A model generated the notes under the pieces. The model was not told the DNA's origin, searched no databases, and was given only the letters and a program-made list of their open reading frames with translations. Shown here piece by piece: positions 25,264-33,462 of a stretch of 48,034 bases of DNA (position 1 is the first letter of the stretch; each line of letters begins with the position of its first letter). The stretch comes from an uncultured Eubacteriales bacterium (GTDB lineage: Bacteria > Bacillota > Clostridia > Oscillospirales > Oscillospiraceae), in assembly GCA_900546515.1 (NCBI GenBank), contig URDG01000021.1, forward strand, positions 1 through 48,034. The letters are read 5' to 3'. The position numbers were made by a program, and so were the translations under genes.

Positions 25264-26001
25264 TCAATAGCGCACTTCCCAGAGCGTGAGTCCCTGCGCA
25301 GGCGCCGTGGCTCCCGCGCGTTCACGGTCGAGCGAAGCCAGTATCGACGGCATCGTGTCCGCCTCTCTCGCCCCTGCGCCGACCTCCAGAAGCGTGCCGG
25401 TGATTATGCGCACCATATTATAAAGGAAGCCGTCTCCGGTCAGCTCGAAGCGCAGCTCATTTCCCGTCCTATATATATTTATCTTCCGCAGCTCCCTCAC
25501 GGCGGATTTTTTCATGTGTCTGTTCGAGCAGAACGCGGTGAAATCATGCTTTCCCTCGAGCAGCGCGGCTGCGCGGCGCATCGCGTCCTCATCCAGCGCG
25601 CCCTCATATCTGTACATGTATTTTCTCTCAAACACGTTCGGTCCGGCACTGTTCCAGACGCGATACACATAGGTCTTTTCCCGGCAGCTGAGCCGCGCGT
25701 GAAAACGAGGCCCGGCAGGCTCAAGCGATACTGCGCCTATGTCCTCCGGCAGGTATCTGCGCAGCGCGGAGAGTATTTCGGCGCAGTCCATATCCGTGTC
25801 CGCACGAAAGGAGCAGACCTGCGCCCTCGCGTGTACTCCGGCATCCGTCCTGCCCGAGGCCGCAAGCTCGACGCTCTGTCCGAGTATACGACCGAGCGCC
25901 GCCTCAGCCTTCGCTTCAATGGTGTTGTCCGTATTCCCCTGCCGCTGCCAGCCCTTATACCGGCTGCCGTCATAGCAGAGAGTAAGCCTGTAATTTTTCA
26001 T
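25264..26001 (-). CDS. truA: tRNA pseudouridine(38-40) synthase TruA
   Basis: A 245-aa protein with the TruA catalytic motif ASGRTDAGVHARAQV (active-site Asp), the N-terminal LTLCYDGSRYKGWQRQ and the RNA-binding KHDFTAFCSNR region. It isomerises uridines in the anticodon stem-loop of tRNA. GGGAGAGACG precedes ATG. It follows the TetR-type gene by 24 bases, probably in one transcript. Confidence 0.94.
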   Translation of the reverse strand: MKNYRLTLCYDGSRYKGWQRQGNTDNTIEAKAEAALGRILGQSVELAASGRTDAGVHARAQVCSFRADTDMDCAEILSALRRYLPEDIGAVSLEPAGPRFHARLSCREKTYVYRVWNSAGPNVFERKYMYRYEGALDEDAMRRAAALLEGKHDFTAFCSNRHMKKSAVRELRKINIYRTGNELRFELTGDGFLYNMVRIITGTLLEVGAGAREADTMPSILASLDRERAGATAPAQGLTLWEVRY

Positions 26002-26025
26002 CGTCTCTCCCAGCGTGTGACAAAA

Positions 26026-26595
26026 TCAAGTGGCGGTCTCCGCGTTTTCTGCCAGCTCCCTGAAGCGAAGCCCGGCCCCGCGCATGTGATCCTGTATGAC
26101 CTGATCCATAAACGCGATGATCTCCTCCGGCGTTTTGTCTATCTCTCCGACAAGCCAGCTCTCGATCAGTCCCGCCGTTGCCACAACATAAAAATGCGTC
26201 ATCATATCAATATCCGCATCCGGGCAGACCTTCAAAGCGCCCAGCTCGCTGCCGATCCGCTCAACGGTACGGTAGATTATCGAGTATATATCCGATTCGA
26301 AAAACCGCTTGAGGCAGTCCCGTCCGACGGAATTGAGAGCGCACAGGCAGACTGCACGGTTCTCGTCAAGATACTGGAAGAGCTGCAGCAGTCCCTCCTG
26401 CCACAGCAGCGTCCCCTCATGCCGGAGCAACAGGGAGACCGCCTCTTCACTGAACATCCAGCGCATCAGGTCGTAGACGTCCTCGAAATGGTAATAAAAG
26501 TTCTGGCGGCGTATCCCGCAGAGCTCGGTTATATCGTGTATGGTTATCTTGTCCATCGGCTTCTGCGCCATAAGCGTTTTCAGCGCCTCCGCCAA
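26026..26595 (-). CDS. TetR/AcrR family transcriptional regulator (DhaS-like C-terminus)
   Basis: A 189-aa regulator. The N-terminal helix-turn-helix reads ITIHDITELCGIRRQNFYYHF, followed by a helical ligand-binding domain with the TetR_C_7/DhaS pattern (VYDLMRWMF at its start). The frame given starts at TTG 26595, which has no RBS and clips helix 1. A plausible RBS (AAGAGGTG) and ATG (26642) exist upstream but in another frame. A frameshift or an unusual start is therefore possible. The divergent palindromes at 26649-26683 and 26711-26724 are probable operators, and the likely target is the exporter gene fragment on the + strand. Confidence 0.8.
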   Translation of the reverse strand: MAEALKTLMAQKPMDKITIHDITELCGIRRQNFYYHFEDVYDLMRWMFSEEAVSLLLRHEGTLLWQEGLLQLFQYLDENRAVCLCALNSVGRDCLKRFFESDIYSIIYRTVERIGSELGALKVCPDADIDMMTHFYVVATAGLIESWLVGEIDKTPEEIIAFMDQVIQDHMRGAGLRFRELAENAETAT

Positions 26596-26648
26596 CGCGC
26601 GGTCTGATCTGAAGCTGCATTCGGCTTTCGCTCCACTGACATCACCTC

Positions 26649-26688
26649 TTTTTAGATGAGTATATCACATTGCATCTAAAAAAGTCCA
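26649..26688 (-). promoter_or_regulatory. Promoter and operator palindrome of the TetR-type gene
   Basis: TTTTTAGATG (26649-26658) and CATCTAAAAA (26673-26682) are perfect inverted arms 14 bases apart. The -10 TATACT (26664-26659, minus strand) lies between them, with TGGACT (26688-26683) as a -35 at 18 bases. Repressor binding here would block its own promoter. Confidence 0.55.
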
Positions 26689-26710
26689 GAGTGTCAGCCC
26701 ATAGTGCAGC

Positions 26711-26724
26711 GTCATAATTATGAC
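26711..26724. promoter_or_regulatory. 14-bp perfect palindrome, candidate operator
   Basis: GTCATAATTATGAC is fully self-complementary and lies midway in the divergent intergenic region between the TetR-type gene and the + strand genes. TetR-family operators are often of this size. Confidence 0.45.
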
Positions 26725-26744
26725 ACCGGGCCGCGGTTTGACCT

Positions 26745-26772
26745 TTGATTTTTCTTTCTAAAAGTCTATCCT
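26745..26772 (+). promoter_or_regulatory. Putative promoter of the divergent + strand genes
   Basis: TTGATT (26745-26750), 16 bases, TATCCT (26767-26772), followed by the RBS AGAGGGG before ATG 26797. Confidence 0.4.
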
Positions 26773-26796
26773 CTCTCTTGAAAAGAGGGGATCACC

Positions 26797-27108
26797 ATGT
26801 CCGAAACATATAACATAACACTGGACAGTCAGCTCGGCGAGAGACTCGGCACGCTTACGCTCGACGGCAGCGGGCGCAGCGTCAGCGGGATAATTTCACT
26901 GCTGGGCTTTGACAATGCCGTGAGCGGCATATACGAAGCCGGCGTTCTCTATCTCAAGCATGAGCTTCATACACTTGTGGCAAGTCACAAATGCAGCTCG
27001 GTCATCCGGCTGAACGACGGCACGCTCAGCGGGACGATCAGGACAGGGAGAGCCGCCATGCAGCTTCGCGGCACGCGCGTATCCCCGGATACGGAGGACA
27101 ATAAATGA
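26797..27108 (+). CDS. Unknown 103-aa protein
   Basis: A small soluble protein with a beta-rich pattern (TYNITLDSQLGERLGTLTL, then SVSGIISLLGFDNAVSG and GTLSGTIRTGRAAMQLRG). I do not recognise a family. AGAGGGG lies six bases before ATG, so it is translated. Its stop overlaps the ATG of a tiny ORF, and an exporter fragment follows. In intact relatives this could be an accessory gene of the exporter locus (inference). Confidence 0.65.
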   Translation: MSETYNITLDSQLGERLGTLTLDGSGRSVSGIISLLGFDNAVSGIYEAGVLYLKHELHTLVASHKCSSVIRLNDGTLSGTIRTGRAAMQLRGTRVSPDTEDNK

Positions 27109-27194
27109 AGTTCAACTGTAAAACAGATCTTCAGGCACACTGCCTGCCGGAAACCAACCGGCAGTTTCTTGAGGACGAGGGGCGCGCCCGCTGA
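27105..27194 (+). CDS. Candidate 29-aa small protein
   Basis: ATG 27105 overlaps the preceding stop (ATGA), and the frame runs 29 codons (MKFNCKTDLQAHCLPETN...) to TGA 27194. It has two Cys and one His but no recognisable motif. Coupled start and normal codon use support translation; it may also be chance. Confidence 0.35.
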   Translation: MKFNCKTDLQAHCLPETNRQFLEDEGRAR

Positions 27195-27230
27195 ACAAGG
27201 CGGCTCACCCCGGCTAAGGAGAGTATATAC

Positions 27231-27431
27231 ATGGAAAACAAACCAAAGAAGGATCGCAGCTTTATGACTCAGCTTGCCACATTCATTGTGGATAAGCGCA
27301 ATCTGTTCTTCCTTCTTATCGTAGTTCTGCTGATATTCTCTGCATTTTCCCGCAACTTTGAGGACAAAGCAAAAACCGAATCAAAGCCCAGCGTAGCGGG
27401 TTTGATTCGGAAAGGAGGAGCAGCGGAGTGA
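27231..27431 (+). pseudogene. Truncated MMPL/RND-type exporter (N-terminal fragment)
   Basis: A 66-codon frame with the RBS AAGGAG. Residues 1-43 (FMTQLATFIVDKRNLFFLL, then IVVLLIFSAFSRNF) look like the N-terminus of an MMPL-type exporter with its first membrane helix; members of that family are many hundreds of residues long. From about 27,360 the frame reads into unrelated sequence (EDKAKTESKPSVAGLIRKG) and ends. The rest of the exporter is not in the window. The break coincides with the start of the AT-rich accessory region, so deletion or insertion is likely. Confidence 0.65.
27376..27410. repeat. Inverted repeat at the island boundary
   Basis: CCGAATCAAA (27376-27385) and TTTGATTCGG (27401-27410) are perfect inverted arms, with an additional CCC/GGG pairing inside. 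It lies within the non-homologous tail of the exporter fragment and may mark an element end. Confidence 0.45.
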
Positions 27432-27459
27432 GCGCGAGATGACTTTTGATGCAAAGCAT

Positions 27460-27498
27460 AAAAAGTCGTCGCAAGTGATACGAAGCTTGCGACGACTT
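27460..27498 (-). terminator. Terminator of the DSR2-like/DUF2971 operon
   Basis: AAGTCGTCGCAAG (27463-27475) and CTTGCGACGACTT (27486-27498) form a perfect 13-bp stem. On the minus strand a TTTTT tail follows. It lies about 40 bases after the DUF2971 stop. Confidence 0.8.
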
Positions 27499-27536
27499 GG
27501 CATGGTCAGCCAATTTTGAGGTTGAGGATTTCTAGT

Positions 27537-28376
27537 TCATATATTTGCAGGATTGTATTCAAACACGGGTGTGCTGTTAAAACTATATAACTTCTGAGTA
27601 AAATTTGTTGAAGAAAGCTGATACATATTAAAATTTCTCTCGCGAGCTAAGTTTTCTATATCAGAAATGTTTGCCCTATCAAATTTAGACCCTAGGTATA
27701 TAGACTTGACTTTAGGAACAAAATCAGCCTCCCCATGTTGTGCAACTCGAATACATCTCCACTCTCTTTCATATGACCAGCTCCTATGCTTTAAGGTTCC
27801 AAGCAGTACGTGAAACACCAGCATTTCGGGCAATACTGGTGGCTCGTCTTTTTTTATATCATCAGTAAGTCTTATTAGCAAATCATCAAAATTTACCTTT
27901 GTATCGCTGTATATTACTGGAAATATTTCATCACAATTCTTTGGCTGATTTATAAATGTGTCGGCAATATCATATTCTATGCAAATACCACTATGGTTTT
28001 GTGCATAGCTCCACCACATTGGGAAATTATCCCTATCCTCGGTAAAACAAGTTATTCCACTTAATGTATAGTATTTTTTTAAGAAATAATCGAATATGTT
28101 TTGAAACGATTCAAAGCTAATTCCAAATCTAGATGGAATTGACTGCTCAAAAATTTCTGTATAGTATAATCCTACTGAATCATAAATGTCATTAAATTTA
28201 TCCAGAGTGCTTAGAAAAATCTGGCCTTTTTTAAGAGTATCTAAGCGCTTTGGCGAAAATTTCTCGTATCTGTACAGACTACCAGGAATCATTTTATTTT
28301 TTAGCAAAAATGCTTTTTCAATTTCTCCTGAAGATAGTGATTGAATGTAGGTAGCCGTAATTTTTTTGTCAATCAT
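27537..28376 (-). CDS. DUF2971 family protein, partner of the DSR2-like gene
   Basis: A 279-aa soluble protein with the full DUF2971 pattern: SLYRYEKFS, then the segment FLSTLDKFNDIYDS, CFTEDRDNFPMWWSYAQNHSG (read as CFTED and MWWSYAQNHSG), then ICIEYD and LKHRSWSYEREWRCIR. I start at ATG 28376, which has GGGGGAT eight bases upstream; the in-frame ATG at 28409 lies before that site. The biochemical activity of DUF2971 is not known to me. It lies 76 bases after the DSR2-like gene on the same strand and shares its terminator, so co-expression is likely. Base composition is AT-rich like its partner and unlike the core genome. Confidence 0.8.
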   Translation of the reverse strand: MIDKKITATYIQSLSSGEIEKAFLLKNKMIPGSLYRYEKFSPKRLDTLKKGQIFLSTLDKFNDIYDSVGLYYTEIFEQSIPSRFGISFESFQNIFDYFLKKYYTLSGITCFTEDRDNFPMWWSYAQNHSGICIEYDIADTFINQPKNCDEIFPVIYSDTKVNFDDLLIRLTDDIKKDEPPVLPEMLVFHVLLGTLKHRSWSYEREWRCIRVAQHGEADFVPKVKSIYLGSKFDRANISDIENLARERNFNMYQLSSTNFTQKLYSFNSTPVFEYNPANI

Positions 28377-28452
28377 GGATATATCCCCCAAAATAATATA
28401 TGAACACAATTTTTGAAAAAATATACTTAGAAAACAAAGTGGCGTATAATTT

Positions 28453-31413
28453 TCATAAAAAATACTTTATCAAAATGTTTGTCAGTTTTTTGGCGTCTCC
28501 AGATGCAATTTCATTTTTTCGAATTGCATCAGCAAGAAGTTTCTGAATTTCTTTTTTTACCGTTTTGTTGCGACAAACATTTCTTAGACCATGAGGTGTC
28601 AAACCTATGAGCCATGCCACATCAAACTTACTGAAATCAAAATTATCATATTCGTATGCAAAATCAAATTCATCAATAATTCCAAGGTATTCGTTAAACT
28701 GGTCATGTGGCAAAACTCCAGACAAACAAAAGTATCCGACTTGTATTAACTCGTGTAGTTTTTCCTCGCCTGTGTTTATTCTTATTCCGGCATTGTTGTT
28801 ATTTCTTTCTTCACAAATTTGATCCCATAAATATTTTTTCAAGTTATCAATTGTTTCTGCGTTAATTTTGACACCGATATTTATTAAGGAAACAAACTGT
28901 TCAAATGAGAAACTCTCTTGTAAATCATGTGTAAGCTTTTCTTTAGCTTTCCTCCTCATATATACGGATATATTGTCCCAATAGTAGTCAGTAATAAAAC
29001 GATACATTGAAGTTAACTCATTGTCTATTATCAACCCAACACGTAGGCTAATTTTTCTTGAAACTACAGGAATACCTTCCGGAGAAATAAATCGAACTAA
29101 ATCATAATATGAATAAGCACTTGACTCAGAATATACATTAAAACTCGTTCCGTATTTTAGTGCCTGTATATGCTGATCCAAATAGTTCAATAGTTGTTTT
29201 TCAATGACGGCTGCTGTGACTTTACTAATCTTACCTCTTTTATGTAGCTGAGCATTTAAAAACCTGATTTTTTTATCAATTAATATTTCGCGGAATTCTT
29301 GCGAGAGAAGGAAGTCGCATATTTCATCAACAAGAGACTGTGAAATATCAATATATTCAAGGAGTTTGAGAATGTTTTTTATTTTTCTTTGAAACGTAAT
29401 TAATCCAAATAAATTGAAAGTTTTGCTTTGCGTAGAATAATATTTTATTACATTTCTAACAGCAATTTCTATTTTCTCAACATTCCTGAACTCTAGATTG
29501 TGAATTCTATAGTTGCTAAGCAAATTCGCCAAATTGTCATATGTGAAATACTCAACAAAACAATAAAAATCTATCTCATCAAGAACTATTTTACCATCTA
29601 ACCGATCTGATTTTAGGGGATCCCAAAGATGCCGCTTCCCCTGAGTAGAGTACTTATATAACAGGTTAGACATAAGTTCGTTTATAGAGTACTTGTATTC
29701 ATCATACATATCAATAATAAGCCCATTGCCTTGCAGAAAGTGCAGATAATCATTTATACAACAGATTACTTCATCGCAGCTCGTTCGACCAATTTCCAAT
29801 GAGTTTTTTTCAATTCTTTCTTTAAGCTTGTGTGCTTTATAAGATGATACGTATGCATACCTGTAGAGCAAATCCGGAGTGCATACATCTTTTAAGCTAT
29901 CATATTCTGTTTGAAAGTCTATAGGAAGTCTTGTAAAGATGGATTCCATTTTTTCATTGTTAAGCAGATCTGTATATATTGTATCTCCATTATAAACGAA
30001 ATAATGGTTGTTTTTGACATAATTCCACAGTATAGCGGAATTTACTGATGCAAAATAATAAAGTAGGTAATCTCTGGATTTAAATGACTTCTTGGCTACA
30101 AGGCTAAATAAATTAATTGCTTGATCTATCTTCCCGAGTTTTACTGAGTAAAACGCTTTCTTATATTCATCACTCATTTTGGTATATGATTTCTCTACAA
30201 ATGAGCACATTTGTTTATAATTATAACTTGTGCATATGGGATCTGCGAGGGGCAATTCGCTCTGATAAGCCAAGTAAATGATTTTCTCCTCTGTCATTAA
30301 ATAATGAATTCGAGCTTTTTTAAAAACACTGCATATTACATCAAATTTGCTCATTATATCACTTGGAACAGGCTTATGTTCAATACGAGTTGCCTGAAAG
30401 ATATCCAAAAAGTATTTTAACAATTTATATGTATCATTATCACAGGCACGTATGCCTCCATCAATCTCAATCGTTATATCTGGTGAAAGTTTACTGGACA
30501 CATCGCATATTCTCAGCGCAGATAATTTATCTAACGGAGAGAGCCTACGATATAAAACATCAAACGCATCTATACCATCCTTTCCAGAGAACGAAGTGTC
30601 TGAATAAGATTTTATAGCATTTATGACTGCAGAATAACTTTCCAAGTAATTTTCAGAGGGTTCAACAAAGTCGCAACTCTGAATCACTTGCAGACCTCTA
30701 GAATGTTGATATAAAAGCTCTTCTTTAGATAGTCTCTTTCTCCCAGTGTAGATAAAAATCGGTTTATTAAAATGGTCATTTAGTAAATTCTTTGCCCAAT
30801 TCAGCACTAATTTTATATTGTAATCGTTTAATCCATAACCAATAAATACAATAGTATTGGTAGAGAAGATAGATTTTAGTAAGGTTTCAATTAACTTGAA
30901 GTTTTCACTGTAATTTAGATAGTCCTCTTCTTTGAAGACAATATTTTTATGTTTCAAATCCCCGTGTATTTTTAAAATGAAACGATCCGCATGTATCAAT
31001 GGAACCTCGGCATCTTCGGCAATTACCTTGTAAGATAGACAATTACTTATGGCGGCATCTTCTATCAAATCATCAAAATTTGTTGTAATAAATGAAGCTG
31101 GATGAAAGCTGAGTAGTGCTTTGTGCATACTATTAGGTATACATTTTGCCGTGTTTAGATGTTTCCAAATAAATTCGTAGTAGTTGCTAATACGGCTTTT
31201 TGGAGGTAATGAGTAAAAAAACATTTGAGCTAATTTTAAATACTCATTGGAGTCACTCTTTTCATAATCAACTCCAAGCTGTTTTGCTATGTCATCAATT
31301 AATGCACGCCATGTTGGGGCGCCAGACAATGCAGAAATACCGGCACCAACAAAGAAGGTAAGCGATTGGTTCATGGCTGCGGACGCAATTTGGGAAAATT
31401 CTTCTTCGTACAT
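28453..31413 (-). CDS. DSR2-like SIR2-domain anti-phage defence protein
   Basis: A 986-aa protein. Residues about 1-280 are a SIR2-like NAD-binding domain: FFVGAGIS (20-27), TTNFDD (Asn112), LKIHGDL (His150), KEEDYLNY and IVFIGYGLNDYNIKLVLNWA. The remaining 700 residues are helical. From memory of Bacillus DSR2, the SIR2 core, overall length and extreme C-terminus (NFDFSKFDVAWL, ending LTNILIKYFL) correspond along the chain. Known DSR2 is an NADase triggered by phage tail-tube protein that kills the infected cell by NAD depletion. AGGAGG precedes ATG 31413. It is AT-rich and next to recombinase genes, signs of transfer. Confidence 0.88.
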   Translation of the reverse strand: MYEEEFSQIASAAMNQSLTFFVGAGISALSGAPTWRALIDDIAKQLGVDYEKSDSNEYLKLAQMFFYSLPPKSRISNYYEFIWKHLNTAKCIPNSMHKALLSFHPASFITTNFDDLIEDAAISNCLSYKVIAEDAEVPLIHADRFILKIHGDLKHKNIVFKEEDYLNYSENFKLIETLLKSIFSTNTIVFIGYGLNDYNIKLVLNWAKNLLNDHFNKPIFIYTGRKRLSKEELLYQHSRGLQVIQSCDFVEPSENYLESYSAVINAIKSYSDTSFSGKDGIDAFDVLYRRLSPLDKLSALRICDVSSKLSPDITIEIDGGIRACDNDTYKLLKYFLDIFQATRIEHKPVPSDIMSKFDVICSVFKKARIHYLMTEEKIIYLAYQSELPLADPICTSYNYKQMCSFVEKSYTKMSDEYKKAFYSVKLGKIDQAINLFSLVAKKSFKSRDYLLYYFASVNSAILWNYVKNNHYFVYNGDTIYTDLLNNEKMESIFTRLPIDFQTEYDSLKDVCTPDLLYRYAYVSSYKAHKLKERIEKNSLEIGRTSCDEVICCINDYLHFLQGNGLIIDMYDEYKYSINELMSNLLYKYSTQGKRHLWDPLKSDRLDGKIVLDEIDFYCFVEYFTYDNLANLLSNYRIHNLEFRNVEKIEIAVRNVIKYYSTQSKTFNLFGLITFQRKIKNILKLLEYIDISQSLVDEICDFLLSQEFREILIDKKIRFLNAQLHKRGKISKVTAAVIEKQLLNYLDQHIQALKYGTSFNVYSESSAYSYYDLVRFISPEGIPVVSRKISLRVGLIIDNELTSMYRFITDYYWDNISVYMRRKAKEKLTHDLQESFSFEQFVSLINIGVKINAETIDNLKKYLWDQICEERNNNNAGIRINTGEEKLHELIQVGYFCLSGVLPHDQFNEYLGIIDEFDFAYEYDNFDFSKFDVAWLIGLTPHGLRNVCRNKTVKKEIQKLLADAIRKNEIASGDAKKLTNILIKYFL

Positions 31414-31518
31414 AAATCCTCCTAAACTCTGTGATAATGTAGCATGGATTAGGATGCTCTAATATTTGCAATAACATTTTTTGGACTTTCTAAATGGAGT
31501 AATATAATCATTTATTAC

Positions 31519-31546
31519 ATTATATCAATCATACAGACAAATTCAA
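31519..31546 (-). promoter_or_regulatory. Promoter of the DSR2-like gene
   Basis: On the minus strand TTGAAT (31546-31541), 16 bases, TATAAT (31524-31519). It predicts a 5' leader of about 100 bases before the AGGAGG site. Confidence 0.6.
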
Positions 31547-31836
31547 TAGCAGGCAATCAAAACGTTTTTTCGGTTTTGATATTTTGCTATTGGTTATAAA
31601 ACGATTTTGTACACAAAAAGGGCTCAAAGTGTAATTATATACAGTGAGCTTGTGCTAGCCAAAATCAAACAAAGTAGGGACAATATTAGTAATCGTTGAT
31701 GTTTAGAGACACTTAGATAATTAATTATTACAAAATAAAGCAGTTATGTAGTCATAGTTTGTATTTGTGATACTGAAAAAGTATGATGTTGCCGATTGCT
31801 TTGTAGATAGCAATATGTTCCTACATACCAACATTC
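31547..31836. other. AT-rich non-coding gap with a long imperfect hairpin
   Basis: The gap between the DSR2-like gene and the recombinases has no supported gene. An imperfect hairpin spans 31544-31592 (CAATAGCA and ATCAAAAC pairing with GTTTTGAT and TGCTATTG). Because large serine recombinases often lie next to the att site of their element, this gap is a candidate for one element end. I see no duplicated core. Confidence 0.5.
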
Positions 31837-33462
31837 TCACCTATCTACCTTTTCCAGCACAGTTTTTCCACTTTTGAGCGTAACAGATATTGTGCCGTCT
31901 ACATCTACTCTTACACTATCAACGACCTGGCGGATAAGTGCTTCATCCCAATCAGTTATCGTAGCTGGTACAGTGTCAAGTGCTTGCTTACAAGCGGTCA
32001 TACGCAGAGATAAAGCGTCATTATTAATCAGCGCGTTTTGAAGCTCATCACGTTTGAGCTTCAATTCCGTCTGCTCCTGCAAGACGCTGCGGAAACGGTC
32101 GTTTAGTGCAGACTGATCTTCAATGTTGGCTGCTTTGACGAGAAGCTTATCGAATTCAGCTTTCAATTCTTCCAATCTGTGTTCAATATCAGAAATACTC
32201 AGAGCTTGCCCTGAAATTGGGGCGAGCTCTTTTTCCATTGCACTGTTTAGCAAATACACGATGTTGCTTTTCTCCGAAGCACTTTTATTAATGGCAGCGA
32301 GGATTGCATTCTGCAACGGTACTTCATCAAGCGTGGGGGAGTTGTGGCAGTATTTATGCCCATAATCCACGCGGCTGACGCAGCGCCAAACTATGCGCTT
32401 ACTGCCATCGTGATTGCGCCATGTACAGCGCTGATACCGAGTGCCGCATTCTCCACAATATAGCCCATCCGTAAGCGCATACTTACTGCTGTATCTGCTC
32501 CGACCAGTCGGAGCGTTTTTCTTTGAAGGACTTTTACCTGCATTGCGGCGGGCAAGCTCTGCTTGTGCGGCATCGAAAATCTCACGGCTTATTATACCCT
32601 CATGATGATTTTGTACCAGATACATCGGGAGCTGCCCGGTATTCTTCTTGACTTTTTTGTTGATACAATCGTCTATATAGGTCTTCTGCAACAGCACATC
32701 GCCGCAGTATTTCTCGTTGGTGAGAATGCTGTTTATAGCATTGCGCGCCCATTTGACCTCACCATCTACGTTGCGGATATTGTTTTGCTCCAAGTATTCT
32801 TTGATGTCCCGTATCGATGTACCGCTTAGAAATAGGTCATATATCCTGCGGACAACCTCGGCTTGCTCAGGAATAATCTCCGGTTTGCCGTCAGCACCTT
32901 TACGATAGCCGTACAAATACTTGTACTGTATGGTGGCTTTGCCCTCTTTCATGGCCTGACGCTTGCCCCAGCGCACGTTGGATGAAATGGACTCACTTTC
33001 GGATTGCGCGAATGCGCCAAGCATGGTTATGAGTATCTCACTGTCGGCTTCAAGGGTATTTATATTCTCCTTTTCAAATATGACCGCAATTCCAAGCTCT
33101 TTGAGGGCGCGTATGTAGTTGAGACAATCAACCGTATTTCGGGCAAATCTGGATATGGACTTGGTGAGTATGATGTCTATTTTGCCTTGCTTGCACTGAC
33201 GTATCATACGCAGAAATTCAGGGCGCTTACGCGCTGAAGTGCCGGTTATACCCTCATCTGCGAAGATACCTGCCATTGTCCACTCTTTATTCGTCATAAT
33301 CTTGTCCGTGTAGTAATTCTTCTGCGCCTCGTAGCTTGTGAGCTGCTCCTCGTCATCGGTGGAGACACGACAGTATGCGGCAACACGGAGCTGACGCTTT
33401 GAAGCTTGTGCTGCTTCCGGCTTGGGAGGGATAATTATAACGGTCGGTTTTTTATCGTTCAT
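31837..33462 (-). CDS. Large serine recombinase
   Basis: A 541-aa site-specific recombinase. The resolvase catalytic domain contains AAYCRVSTDDEEQ (nucleophilic Ser), FADEGITGTSARKRPEF and LTKSISRFARNT. A recombinase domain follows, then a zinc-ribbon region CGECGTRYQRCTW with later Cys and His, and a C-terminal coiled coil. ATG 33462 overlaps the stop of the upstream recombinase-like gene by four bases, with GGAGGAAGCGCG as RBS. It is the last of three coupled genes and probably excises or integrates the island. Confidence 0.92.
   Translation of the reverse strand: MNDKKPTVIIIPPKPEAAQASKRQLRVAAYCRVSTDDEEQLTSYEAQKNYYTDKIMTNKEWTMAGIFADEGITGTSARKRPEFLRMIRQCKQGKIDIILTKSISRFARNTVDCLNYIRALKELGIAVIFEKENINTLEADSEILITMLGAFAQSESESISSNVRWGKRQAMKEGKATIQYKYLYGYRKGADGKPEIIPEQAEVVRRIYDLFLSGTSIRDIKEYLEQNNIRNVDGEVKWARNAINSILTNEKYCGDVLLQKTYIDDCINKKVKKNTGQLPMYLVQNHHEGIISREIFDAAQAELARRNAGKSPSKKNAPTGRSRYSSKYALTDGLYCGECGTRYQRCTWRNHDGSKRIVWRCVSRVDYGHKYCHNSPTLDEVPLQNAILAAINKSASEKSNIVYLLNSAMEKELAPISGQALSISDIEHRLEELKAEFDKLLVKAANIEDQSALNDRFRSVLQEQTELKLKRDELQNALINNDALSLRMTACKQALDTVPATITDWDEALIRQVVDSVRVDVDGTISVTLKSGKTVLEKVDR

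Noticed and set aside
31544..31592. Retron-like or phage-defence ncRNA hairpin
   Set aside because: There is no reverse transcriptase nearby and the stem is imperfect; kept only as a hairpin in a non-coding gap.
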